NCBI GenBank assembly: GCA_946478665.1
Contig: CAMLCZ010000004.1
Location: 1-64,000 of the forward strand
Direction of reading: 5' to 3'
DNA: 64,000 bases
From: an uncultured Bartonella sp.
GTDB taxonomy: Bacteria; Pseudomonadota; Alphaproteobacteria; Rhizobiales; Rhizobiaceae
A program made the translations under genes and the position numbers. The notes under the pieces were generated by a model, which worked only from the letters and a program-made list of their open reading frames with translations, was not told where the DNA came from and made no database searches. Positions 38,160-46,038 of this stretch are shown here, piece after piece (within the stretch, counting starts at the first letter, position 1; every line of letters starts with the position of its first letter).

Positions 38160-39119
38160 CTATTTATCTGATGTTTTGTTTGCACGATCCAAAACTGTTT
38201 GAGGAATTGTTATTCCCATTTTTTCAGCAGCCTTTAGGTCAATTTTTATGTTTCTTGCTGGCGGTGTTACAATACTTATATCACCGACTTTTTCACCTTT
38301 AAGAATCCGTACAACCAATTTACCAGTTTCAACGCCTGCATCATAATAGTCAATTCCTTGCGCTGCAAAGGCACCCCGTCCAATTGAACTTGGGTCAGCC
38401 GTAAAGATAGGTGTTTTTGTTTCTGCTGCAACTTTTGTAGCACCTTCGAGAACCGATATGATCGTGTTATCCGTTGGTACATAGATAATATCAACTTTGC
38501 CGACCAAAGCGCGTGTAGCGGCTTGAACATCAGAAGACTTTGGTGCTGCCGATGGTATAACTTCGATACCATCTTTTTCTGCTAGTTTCCGTAAAACATT
38601 GAGTGTCGAGACAGAATTTGCTTCAGCTGAATTATAAAGGTAGCCCAACTTTTTCAAATCAGGTTTGATTTCTTTTAGAAGCTTTATATGGTCTTCAACG
38701 GGTGAGCGGTCAGAAACACCAGTTACATTACCACCTGGTTTTTCCATTGTGGGGACAAGCTTGGCCTCTACTGGATCAGATACAGCAGAAAAAACAATAG
38801 GAATCTGTTTGGTAGCCGCAAGCATTGTTTGAGCAGATGGTGTCGCTATAGCAACAATGACATCTGGTTTGTCACCAACAAACTGACGGGCAATTTGGGT
38901 TGCTGTGGTAATATTGCCTTGCGCCGATTGAAAAGTGAGAATCATGTTCTCACCATTTTTATATCCTTGTTGAGCAAGAACATCTTCAACACCCTTCCGT
39001 ACCGAATCAAGTGCAGGATGGGCAACAATTTGTGTGATTTCCACTTTCACTTTGTCAGCTGCAAATGAAAGTGAATTGAGTGCAAAAACTGCCGCAGCAG
39101 CCAAAAACAAACGACGCAT
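38160..39119 (-). CDS. ABC importer periplasmic binding protein (PF04392 type)
   Basis: A 319-residue binding protein with a signal peptide (MRRLFLAAAAVFALNSLSFA). The fold is of the ribose-binding/LacI type: motifs VEITQIVAHPALDSVRKGVEDVL, IVFSAVSDPVEAKLV, GVSDRSP and IYVPTDNTIIS are typical of the ABC_sub_bind family that includes TrpX. ATG 39119 has GGGGAG 9 nt upstream; an in-frame extension to 39146 is rejected. First gene of SBP-permease-ATPase-holA. The ligand is unknown. Confidence 0.88.
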   Translation of the reverse strand: MRRLFLAAAAVFALNSLSFAADKVKVEITQIVAHPALDSVRKGVEDVLAQQGYKNGENMILTFQSAQGNITTATQIARQFVGDKPDVIVAIATPSAQTMLAATKQIPIVFSAVSDPVEAKLVPTMEKPGGNVTGVSDRSPVEDHIKLLKEIKPDLKKLGYLYNSAEANSVSTLNVLRKLAEKDGIEVIPSAAPKSSDVQAATRALVGKVDIIYVPTDNTIISVLEGATKVAAETKTPIFTADPSSIGRGAFAAQGIDYYDAGVETGKLVVRILKGEKVGDISIVTPPARNIKIDLKAAEKMGITIPQTVLDRANKTSDK

Positions 39120-39236
39120 AGTTAATTCTCCCCAGAAAAATCTCATAAATCTTTATTGGAGCAGGGGCTGGAAATCAATATTTCCGCGGTTTTTTCGTGA
39201 ATGAAAAAGAATATTGTAAGAAAGTTATTTTTTATG

Positions 39237-39265
39237 TTGCAATCGTCTTCGTGTTAGGTCATATA
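39237..39265 (+). promoter_or_regulatory. Candidate promoter of tRNA-Gly
   Basis: TTGCAA (39237-39242) and CATATA (39260-39265) are separated by 17 bp and lie 35 nt before the tRNA 5' end. Spacing is right, but the hexamers are only partial matches. Confidence 0.4.
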
Positions 39266-39299
39266 GGCACCACTGAAACAGACTGCTTTCAGTTTGTGA

Positions 39300-39374
39300 G
39301 CGGGTGTAGCTCAGGGGTAGAGCACAACCTTGCCAAGGTTGGGGTCGTGGGTTCGAATCCCATCGCCCGCTCCA
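39300..39374 (+). tRNA. tRNA-Gly (anticodon GCC)
   Basis: Cloverleaf: acceptor GCGGGTG / CGCCCGC, D-arm TAGCTCAGGGGTAGAGC, anticodon stem CAACC-TTGCCAA-GGTTG with anticodon GCC at 39332-39334, T-arm GTGGGTTCGAATCCCAT. The discriminator is T and CCA (39372-39374) is encoded. Single tRNA, not in a cluster. Confidence 0.97.
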
Positions 39375-39710
39375 AAAAGTCTGTTTGTGATAGGCAAATC
39401 CCAATATATTTTAAAACTTGTGTGACAAACTTAGCGTAGTCTGAGTGCATAATTTTTTGCTAAAAAATATTATTTTATATTGTTTTTATAATAGTATTTT
39501 TGAATTTATTTTTAATTATTATAAATATAATCTATAATCATTATATTCATTTTTTATATATAATTTTATTCAATATTTATATTATATTTTTAAAAAATAG
39601 ATTTATGAATTTTTATATTTTTATTGATGTATTGTTAATCAATTAAATTTTACTTGATGTCTTTTTTGAATTTATTTAGTTGCCTGCGCGTTAAGTAGAG
39701 CGGGTGTAAA
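39375..39710. other. Very A+T-rich spacer after tRNA-Gly
   Basis: 336 bases, of which about 39450-39660 consists almost only of A and T, clearly richer than the other gaps. No gene, integrase or repeat of the tRNA 3' end was seen. It probably holds the yagU promoter. Confidence 0.6.
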
Positions 39711-40241
39711 ATGTTTAAACAATTATTCAAAGTAACAGAAAAATCACATCGGCATTATTGGGCAGCAATTGTAGCTGGCGTTGCTGGGGGTATGGTTTCC
39801 GGTTTTGTTAAAGCAGGTACAGAAGGAATATTTCCACCACGAACACCGGATAGAGCGATTCCACCAGCCGAGGTACTCCAGACATTTGGCATTAATGTGA
39901 ATGATATGGTGTATCGGTATTCAGACCACATAGTGAATTGGGGGATATCTGGCGTCCATTATCTATTTTCGGTTGTTTTTGCTTTGTTTTATTGCCTTGT
40001 GGCGGAGCTTTTGCCGGGTATCAAATTATGGCAGGGACTGGCATTCGGTATTGTAGTAACTATAGGTTTCCACGGTGTCGTTATGCCGTTAGGTGGTTGG
40101 GCTCCTCCAATTTGGGATTTACCGCGTGACGAGTTGTTTTCTGAAACTGTAGGGCATCTATTGTGGGCTTGGACAATTGAGATCTGCCGTCGAGATATAA
40201 GGAATCGGATGACAAAACTTCCTGACCCTGAATATGCCTAA
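39711..40241 (+). CDS. YagU-family inner-membrane protein (DUF1440)
   Basis: A 176-residue membrane protein with about four helices (18-36, 78-100, 105-125, 145-160) and the family-like segments GVAGGMVSGFVKAGTEGIFPPRTP and GFHGVVMPLGGWAPPIWDLP. E. coli YagU has been linked to acid resistance; the mechanism is unknown. It stands as a single gene with its own terminator. Confidence 0.82.
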   Translation: MFKQLFKVTEKSHRHYWAAIVAGVAGGMVSGFVKAGTEGIFPPRTPDRAIPPAEVLQTFGINVNDMVYRYSDHIVNWGISGVHYLFSVVFALFYCLVAELLPGIKLWQGLAFGIVVTIGFHGVVMPLGGWAPPIWDLPRDELFSETVGHLLWAWTIEICRRDIRNRMTKLPDPEYA

Positions 40242-40264
40242 TTTGTCCGTTAAAGAAGCAATAT

Positions 40265-40313
40265 AACAAGTGGCCTGCAGGCGATAAGAAACCTGTGGGC
40301 TGCTTGTTGTTTC
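40265..40313 (+). terminator. Long hairpin terminator after yagU
   Basis: Bases 40265-40281 pair with 40292-40308 over all 17 positions (13 Watson-Crick, 4 G-U in RNA), with a 10-nt loop. It is followed by gtttc, a short U-rich tail. Confidence 0.8.
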
Positions 40314-40453
40314 AATTTAGGATAACATTTGTCAATTGTCCATATTACGACCGATTTTTTAACCTAATTTATGGTTAAAAGTGGTTTTTTTCTGGTGTGT
40401 CTGCTTTCGTACTCTATACTATTCCCGGACAGCTTTCACAAAGGATGTAACCG

Positions 40454-41956
40454 ATGGAATCCATAAGCAAATTAAACCAGAAATTGTCTCAATATGTGCC
40501 ATTTCGGGTTATTCCCGGGATTATCTGTGTTCTCGTTTATTGGGGACTATATCTTACACCCAAGCCTGAAGGGCTAACGCCTGAAGCTTGGCATTTTGTT
40601 GCAATTTTTGTTGCAGCAATCTTAGGAATTATTCTTAAAGTTATGCCCATCGGCGTTATGTCGATGATTACAATCGCTGTTGTCATGCTTTCTCGTGTGA
40701 CTTCACCTACTTCTGCCAAAGCCGTGGGTGATGCGCTTGGATCCATGAACAACTCCCTCATTTGGCTTATTGTTATTTCTGTTATCGTATCACGCGGTCT
40801 CATAAAAACAGGGTTGGGATCACGTATCGGATATTATTTTATCCGTCTTATGGGTAAAAGAACTATCGGCATCGGTTACGGATTAGCGATCTGTGAGCTA
40901 TTGTTAGCACCATTTACACCAAGTAACACAGCAAGATGCGGTGGTATTATCCATCCAATCATGCGTTCAATTGCGGAGGCATACCATTCTGACCCGGAAA
41001 AAGGTACGGAAGGTAAAGTTGGTACTTATCTTGCTCTTGTTAATTACCATGCAAATCCGATTAGTTCTGCAATGTTTATTACAGCCACAGCACCAAATCC
41101 GCTGGTTGTAAATTATATAGCAGAAGCTACGAACCAAAGCTTTACTTTGTCATGGAGTACATGGGCATTGTGCATGTTGTTGCCAGGCGTTGTAGCCATG
41201 TTGCTCATGCCATTTGTTATCTATCTGATTTCACCACCTGAATTAAAAGTAACACCTAATGCTGTCACTTTTGCTCACGAAGAACTGCAGAAGCTTGGTA
41301 GAATCAAAGGCCCTGAAGTTGTTATGCTGGTAACCTTCCTTGTCATGCTGGTGCTTTGGGCTGGTCTACCTGCTGCATTATTTGGACCAACTTTTGCAGT
41401 AGATCCAACAGCAGTTGCTTTCGTTGGGCTGGTAATCTTGCTACTTTGCGGAACGCTAAGTTGGGATGATGTTCTTAAAGAGAAAAGCGCATGGGATACA
41501 TTGATCTGGTTTGGTGCGCTGGTTATGCTCGCCGGACAACTTAATAAACTTGGCGTTGTTGCATGGTTCTCAGATGGACTTCGTGTTGCGATTGAATCGA
41601 GCGGTATGAGCTGGCCAGCAGCAATGGCTGTGCTAATCCTCACATTCATGTATGCACACTATGTATTTGCTAGTACAACAGCACATATCAGTGCTATGAT
41701 GTTAGCATTCTTGATGGTTGGTGTTCATCTCATACCAGCTGAATACATCAATTTATTCATGTTGCTTATGGCAGCTGCATCTACGATTATGATGTGTCTT
41801 ACCCATTATGCAACAGGAACGTCTCCGATCATATTTGGTTCAGGTTTCGTATCACTTGGCCGTTGGTGGGGTGTCGGATTTGTTATGAGCGTCGTAAATC
41901 TGCTAGTTTTTGCGATTGTCGGCGGCATCTGGTGGAAAGTTCTTGGCTATTGGTAA
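40454..41956 (+). CDS. DASS-family dicarboxylate/citrate transporter
   Basis: A 500-residue divalent anion:Na+ symporter-family protein with about 12 helices. It carries both SNT-like motifs: APFTPSNTARCGGI and FITATAPNPL, which form the carboxylate and Na+ sites. Closest in style to CitT/YbhI-type carriers (citrate/succinate or related exchange). ATG 40454 has AAAGGA 8 nt upstream. Substrate is inferred as a C4-C6 organic acid. A single gene followed by two hairpins. Confidence 0.87.
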   Translation: MESISKLNQKLSQYVPFRVIPGIICVLVYWGLYLTPKPEGLTPEAWHFVAIFVAAILGIILKVMPIGVMSMITIAVVMLSRVTSPTSAKAVGDALGSMNNSLIWLIVISVIVSRGLIKTGLGSRIGYYFIRLMGKRTIGIGYGLAICELLLAPFTPSNTARCGGIIHPIMRSIAEAYHSDPEKGTEGKVGTYLALVNYHANPISSAMFITATAPNPLVVNYIAEATNQSFTLSWSTWALCMLLPGVVAMLLMPFVIYLISPPELKVTPNAVTFAHEELQKLGRIKGPEVVMLVTFLVMLVLWAGLPAALFGPTFAVDPTAVAFVGLVILLLCGTLSWDDVLKEKSAWDTLIWFGALVMLAGQLNKLGVVAWFSDGLRVAIESSGMSWPAAMAVLILTFMYAHYVFASTTAHISAMMLAFLMVGVHLIPAEYINLFMLLMAAASTIMMCLTHYATGTSPIIFGSGFVSLGRWWGVGFVMSVVNLLVFAIVGGIWWKVLGYW

Positions 41957-41964
41957 GAACAATA

Positions 41965-41994
41965 AATGTCAGGTTGAGACGTCAGCCTGACATT
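41965..41994 (+). terminator. Hairpin after the DASS gene
   Basis: AATGTCAGG (41965-41973) pairs with CCTGACATT (41986-41994), with a short inner TGA/TCA pairing. No U tract, so it may only stabilise the mRNA end. Confidence 0.55.
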
Positions 41995-42048
41995 ACACCA
42001 GTTTGTTACACTGTATAAACTTATATCACTGCACAAGATTATACGATG

Positions 42049-42078
42049 ATGCCGATCCAATCTGGGTCGGCATTATTT
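42049..42078. terminator. Terminator between the convergent DASS and DJ-1 genes
   Basis: ATGCCGATCC (42049-42058) pairs with GGGTCGGCAT (42064-42073), 10 bp including one G-U, loop of 5, followed by TATTTTAT. Confidence 0.75.
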
Positions 42079-42106
42079 TATCGCTTATACATTTTTTTAA
42101 AATCAG

Positions 42107-42790
42107 TTATGCATTGTCGCTATGATTTTGTTTCCAGAGATTGATAATCTTTTTTCGTGGTTCAAAATCTATTTCACTCAAGATTTGATGCACCAATTTA
42201 GCTGGTGCTTTATCTGGTGTACCGCTGTCAAAAGGCGGATGTGGATCATACTGTAACTCAAGCTGTGCTATTTCAGCCTTTTGTTTTCCCAACAATTCAG
42301 CGATTAGAAATAATCCAAAATCCAAGCCAGCTGTAATTCCACCGGCTGTGATGATATTACCATCAATAACAAACCTATCCTTACATGGAGTTGCTCCGAA
42401 CATTGGTAAAAAATCAAGTGCAGTCCAATGCGTTGTCGCCTTTCGTCCTTTTAATAAACCAGCAGCCCCTAAGACTAATGCGCCAGTGCAAACTGATGTT
42501 ACATATTTCGCCTTTTGCGCTTGCAAGTTGATAAAATCCAGAACAAGCCTGTTATTGATAAGTTCATTGACACCGTTACCGCCTGGTATGCATAAAACAT
42601 CGCATTGGTCGGCGGTCGTTATTTGGCATGTTGGGCTAATGGAGATTTGATTTGTTGTTATAATCGGTTGCATTGTTTCGCCGATGAGTTGAACATCTAT
42701 ATCGGGAATGCTCTTAAATGCTTCGTAAGGACCAACCATGTCTAACAATTGCATATTTTCAAATATAAATAAGCCAATATTTATTGTCAT
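42107..42790 (-). CDS. DJ-1/PfpI-family enzyme, isonitrile-hydratase-like
   Basis: A 227-residue DJ-1/PfpI protein. Nucleophile-elbow Cys101 followed by Thr102 in SVCTGALVLGAAGLLKGRKATTHW, plus Asp17 in QLLDMVGPYE, coincide in number with residues of Pseudomonas isonitrile hydratase InhA, which has almost the same length (228). InhA hydrates isonitriles to N-formamides; whether this protein does so is inference. A divergent GlxA-type regulator starts 62 bp away. The C-terminal extension (DPHPPFDSGTPDKA) is also InhA-like. Confidence 0.82.
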   Translation of the reverse strand: MTINIGLFIFENMQLLDMVGPYEAFKSIPDIDVQLIGETMQPIITTNQISISPTCQITTADQCDVLCIPGGNGVNELINNRLVLDFINLQAQKAKYVTSVCTGALVLGAAGLLKGRKATTHWTALDFLPMFGATPCKDRFVIDGNIITAGGITAGLDFGLFLIAELLGKQKAEIAQLELQYDPHPPFDSGTPDKAPAKLVHQILSEIDFEPRKKIINLWKQNHSDNA

Positions 42791-42852
42791 GTAATTTATC
42801 CTTTTTATTACTGTAAAAGAAAAAGTATAGCTTTAGTTGTATTGTAGGTTCC

Positions 42853-43866
42853 ATGACAAAAATCCCACAAATTACGCCAAAATATCGTGACAATCATCAT
42901 ACCGGTCGCACAATAGTTATCTTTGCATTTGATGATGCCCAGCTACTCGATATAACAGGACCATTACAAGTTTTTGCGACTGCGAATGAATTGAGTGGCA
43001 TGAACCCCTTGCCTTATCGAACAGTGATCGTTGCACAAAAAAAGATTATAAAAACCTCAAGTGGTCTACAATTATGTTGCGAGCCATTATCGGACGTAAA
43101 CGGCAAAGTTGACACAGTCCTGATTAGTGGAGGGTGTGGCATAGATGCTGTTTGTGCTTTTGAAAATGTGCTTAGTTGGGTAAACAATGTGTATCAAAGG
43201 ACTCGTCGTATTGGCTCTGTATGCAGCGGCGCACTGCTATTGGCAACATTGGGTCTTTTAGATGGAAAACAAGCTACAACACATTGGCGCAGAATTGCTG
43301 AAGTCAAACAGCGTTTTCCTGATGTTTGTTGGCAAAATGATGCTATTTTTGCGAAAGCAGGAAACATATGGACATCGGCCGGAATAACTGCAGGAATTGA
43401 TATGGCCTTAGCCATGGTGGAGGAAGATCTGGGGTTTGCCGTTGCAAAATCTGTAGCCCAGCAATTGGTGGTCTATTTACGTCGACCGGGTGGACAAAGC
43501 CAATTCAGTGAGATGCTTGATTTGTTTTGCTCTGATGACCGATTTAATATTATCAACCAATGGATTGTCGAAAATCTCTCAAAGCGAATTTCTGTCAGTA
43601 TGTTGGCAGACAGATGTGGTATGAGTGAGCGTAATTTTTCACGGCTTTATACACGGGTGACAGCGAGAACACCGGCAAAAGCGATTGAGCTATTGCGGTT
43701 GGAAGCAGCAAGACATTATCTTGAACAAAATTTGCCGATGAAAACTATCGTACAGAAATCGGGTTTTGGTAGTGAGGAAACACTGAGAAAAGTCTTTCAA
43801 CGACATCTCGCTGTTTCACCACAAGCCTATCGTGACCGGTTTCGCAATATCCAAGATAAAAATTAA
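42853..43866 (+). CDS. GlxA-type transcriptional regulator (DJ-1/PfpI domain plus AraC HTH)
   Basis: A 337-residue protein: N-terminal DJ-1/PfpI domain (20-190, IVIFAFDDAQLLDITGPLQVF; Cys124 in GSVCSGALLLATLGLLDG) and C-terminal AraC DNA-binding domain (about 230-330: MSERNFSRLYTRVTARTPAKAIELLRLEAARHYLEQ in part; GFGSEETLRKVFQRHL). Members control catabolic genes by sensing small amines or similar ligands. It is divergent from the isonitrile-hydratase-like enzyme and very probably regulates it. It ends 5 bp from the convergent thiD. Confidence 0.87.
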   Translation: MTKIPQITPKYRDNHHTGRTIVIFAFDDAQLLDITGPLQVFATANELSGMNPLPYRTVIVAQKKIIKTSSGLQLCCEPLSDVNGKVDTVLISGGCGIDAVCAFENVLSWVNNVYQRTRRIGSVCSGALLLATLGLLDGKQATTHWRRIAEVKQRFPDVCWQNDAIFAKAGNIWTSAGITAGIDMALAMVEEDLGFAVAKSVAQQLVVYLRRPGGQSQFSEMLDLFCSDDRFNIINQWIVENLSKRISVSMLADRCGMSERNFSRLYTRVTARTPAKAIELLRLEAARHYLEQNLPMKTIVQKSGFGSEETLRKVFQRHLAVSPQAYRDRFRNIQDKN

Positions 43867-43871
43867 ATTCC

Positions 43872-44717
43872 TTAAGCTATTTCTTGGCATTTCCAGAGTT
43901 TATAAAAATGGTTTACTGGACCATGTCCGTGGCCTACTTGCAATATGTCTGATTGGGCGAGTGCTCCTGTCAGATAATTTTTTGCAATTTTTACTGAGTC
44001 GATTAAGGGGGTGGTGGGTAGTAACGCGGCAATAGCAGCAGAAATAGTGCATCCAGTGCCATGATCATTTTTGGTATCTATTCTTGGAGCATCCAATTCA
44101 ACGACATTGTCTTTATCACAAAAAATATCTGGGCTGGTTTTACCTGCGAGGTGTCCACCTTTAAGCAATACTGAATGACATCCTAGTTCAAGTAGTTTTG
44201 GTGCTTGCCTTTGCATTTCAGCCAGTGACCATCGTTGCTGCTGGTTGAGCAAAACAGATGCTTCGGGCAAATTGGGCGTGATAATTTCAGCCATCGGAAC
44301 CAGAACAGTGCGAATAATATCGATAGCTTCCTTATCAAGCAGCAAATCGCCACTTTTTGCAACCATAACAGGATCCAACACAATGTTTTTAGCACGGTGA
44401 TGAATCAGTCTTTCGGCAATTGTTTTTGCGATAGCGGCATTTGCGACCATACCGATTTTAACAGCATCAACGCGTACATCTTCAAAAACAGCATCAATTT
44501 GATCGGAAACAAATTTGGCGTCCATTGCCTGAAACGCTCGTACACCAGTTGTGTTTTGTGCGACAACAGCGGTAACGGCACTCATGGCATATGTTTTCAT
44601 CGCAGAAAAAGTTTTAATATCGGCGTGCATACCTGCACCACCAGATGGATCAGTTCCAGCAATTGATAAAATATGTGGGATGAAAGTGTTACTATTTTGA
44701 TTAGGTTGTAACGTCAT
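43872..44717 (-). CDS. thiD: Hydroxymethylpyrimidine/phosphomethylpyrimidine kinase
   Basis: A ribokinase-fold kinase of 281 residues that phosphorylates HMP and HMP-P in thiamine synthesis or salvage. ILSIAGTDPSGGAGMHADIKTF at the N-terminus, VLDPVMVAKSGDLLL and KNDHGTGCTISAAIAA (anion hole and catalytic Asp) are visible. ATG 44717 lies inside the 3' end of the upstream gene (17-nt overlap); an extension to 44801 would overlap it further and is rejected. No other thi genes are present in the window. Confidence 0.92.
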   Translation of the reverse strand: MTLQPNQNSNTFIPHILSIAGTDPSGGAGMHADIKTFSAMKTYAMSAVTAVVAQNTTGVRAFQAMDAKFVSDQIDAVFEDVRVDAVKIGMVANAAIAKTIAERLIHHRAKNIVLDPVMVAKSGDLLLDKEAIDIIRTVLVPMAEIITPNLPEASVLLNQQQRWSLAEMQRQAPKLLELGCHSVLLKGGHLAGKTSPDIFCDKDNVVELDAPRIDTKNDHGTGCTISAAIAALLPTTPLIDSVKIAKNYLTGALAQSDILQVGHGHGPVNHFYKLWKCQEIA

Positions 44718-45141
44718 CGCAGCGCTTTCCTCTCCATGGATTGCTTGGAATTTCCAAGTTTGTCCCCCAATAACCATCGAATTTTTCAAACTTACCATCA
44801 AATTGAAAGATTACCAAACCTGTACCGTATTTATCTTTCCATCTTAATGTCCGAAGCGTACCATTTTCCTTGCTGGTTTCCTCAAGTGTACCTTCGGTTA
44901 ATGTATCAACATCGTGATATAGCATTTTGCCTATGAGACGGCCGTCTTTTGCTTCGTTCAAGACAACTTCGGCGTTTTCCATCTTGTCGTTTTGAAAGAC
45001 CGCTCCACAATAACGACCTGATGGTTTTGCAGCGGTAACTTCAGCAAAGTTCAATTCATTGGCTTGAATAAAGTCAATCGACGTGCAAGCGAATAACATT
45101 AACACACTGAAAAAGTTTCGAAAAATTTTATTTGTGGTCAT
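44701..45141 (-). CDS. Secreted protein of unknown function
   Basis: I do not recognise this 146-residue protein. It has a signal peptide (MTTNKIFRNFFSVLMLFACTSI..., cleavage likely near IQA/NEL at residue 26-28), then an approximately 118-residue mature domain with only two cysteines (GRYCGAVF near the start, GKRCDD near the end), able to form one disulfide. The middle shows alternating polar/hydrophobic segments and a W-K-D-K-Y-G-T-G ... F-D-G-x-F-x-x-F-x-G-Y-W-G pattern, suggesting a small beta-barrel. ATG 45141 has AGAG 7 nt upstream; ATG 45147 does not. Overlaps thiD by 17 nt. Confidence 0.7.
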   Translation of the reverse strand: MTTNKIFRNFFSVLMLFACTSIDFIQANELNFAEVTAAKPSGRYCGAVFQNDKMENAEVVLNEAKDGRLIGKMLYHDVDTLTEGTLEETSKENGTLRTLRWKDKYGTGLVIFQFDGKFEKFDGYWGTNLEIPSNPWRGKRCDDVTT

Positions 45142-45318
45142 TTTCATCTCTCTAGCTGAGCCACCTATAATTCTAAAATTACGATAGTTACAGACAGAAT
45201 TATTATAAATTTGAGTAAAAAAGGAAGGTTAATCACATTATCGGAGGTCATAACGTATCTAATTACGCTTCGCCATTTTTGGTGTAACGAGTGATTCATT
45301 CTATTCGTGGAGGTGTTT

Positions 45319-46035
45319 ATGACACGAAAAACTTCAACAATATCGAATCTTTCGATTACACGACGCGGTTTATTATTGGGTGCTGCAGCCTGTGCTGCCG
45401 CCGCGTTGTCGGCCCGCCATGCTATGGCTCAGCCACAGGGGCCGGTGCCACTTGAAAATTATCAACGTGCTTATTTTAACGCAGAGGAATGGGCTTTCGT
45501 AATGGCAGCTACTGCCCGAATCATTCCATCTGAAGGAAAAGGTCCAGGTGCTATTGAAGCACGTGTACCGGTGTTTATTGATAAGCAATTGGCAAGCCCA
45601 TGGGGACAGGGTGACCATTGGTATATGCAGGCTCCACATGATCGGGATGCTCCGCGTTATACCGGTTATCAAGCTGCTCCATCACCAGCAGCGGCCTACC
45701 GCATTGCAATTCCTAAGATCAACCAATGGTGTAAAGACCAATATGGTGCGATCTTTGCAGAGCTACCTGTTGAGAAACAGGATGAAGCACTGAAGCGCAT
45801 TGAAAAAGACGAAGTGCTGATTGACGAATTGCGTTCAGGCGATTTTTTCACGTTCCTGCTTCAAAACACCAAGGAAGGTTATTTTGCTGATCCACAATAT
45901 GGCGGCAATTATGACATGGCTGCATGGGTATATATCGGATTTCCGGGCGCTCGTGGCAGCTTTCTTGAATGGGTTGAAAAGGACAACGTACCTTATCGGT
46001 TGGGGCCTGTTTCTCTTGCCGGTGAAAGAGCTTAA
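45319..46035 (+). CDS. Gluconate 2-dehydrogenase, subunit 3 (Tat-exported small subunit)
   Basis: A 238-residue small subunit with a Tat signal (TRRGLLLGAAACAAAALSA, cleavage after AMA). It probably escorts the flavoprotein subunit, which lacks its own signal, across the membrane. The start is ATG 45319 with GGAGG 6 nt upstream; the GTG at 45307 is rejected. First gene of a three-gene unit with the GMC flavoprotein and cytochrome c subunits; 3 nt separate it from the next gene. Confidence 0.9.
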   Translation: MTRKTSTISNLSITRRGLLLGAAACAAAALSARHAMAQPQGPVPLENYQRAYFNAEEWAFVMAATARIIPSEGKGPGAIEARVPVFIDKQLASPWGQGDHWYMQAPHDRDAPRYTGYQAAPSPAAAYRIAIPKINQWCKDQYGAIFAELPVEKQDEALKRIEKDEVLIDELRSGDFFTFLLQNTKEGYFADPQYGGNYDMAAWVYIGFPGARGSFLEWVEKDNVPYRLGPVSLAGERA

Positions 46036-46038
46036 ATC

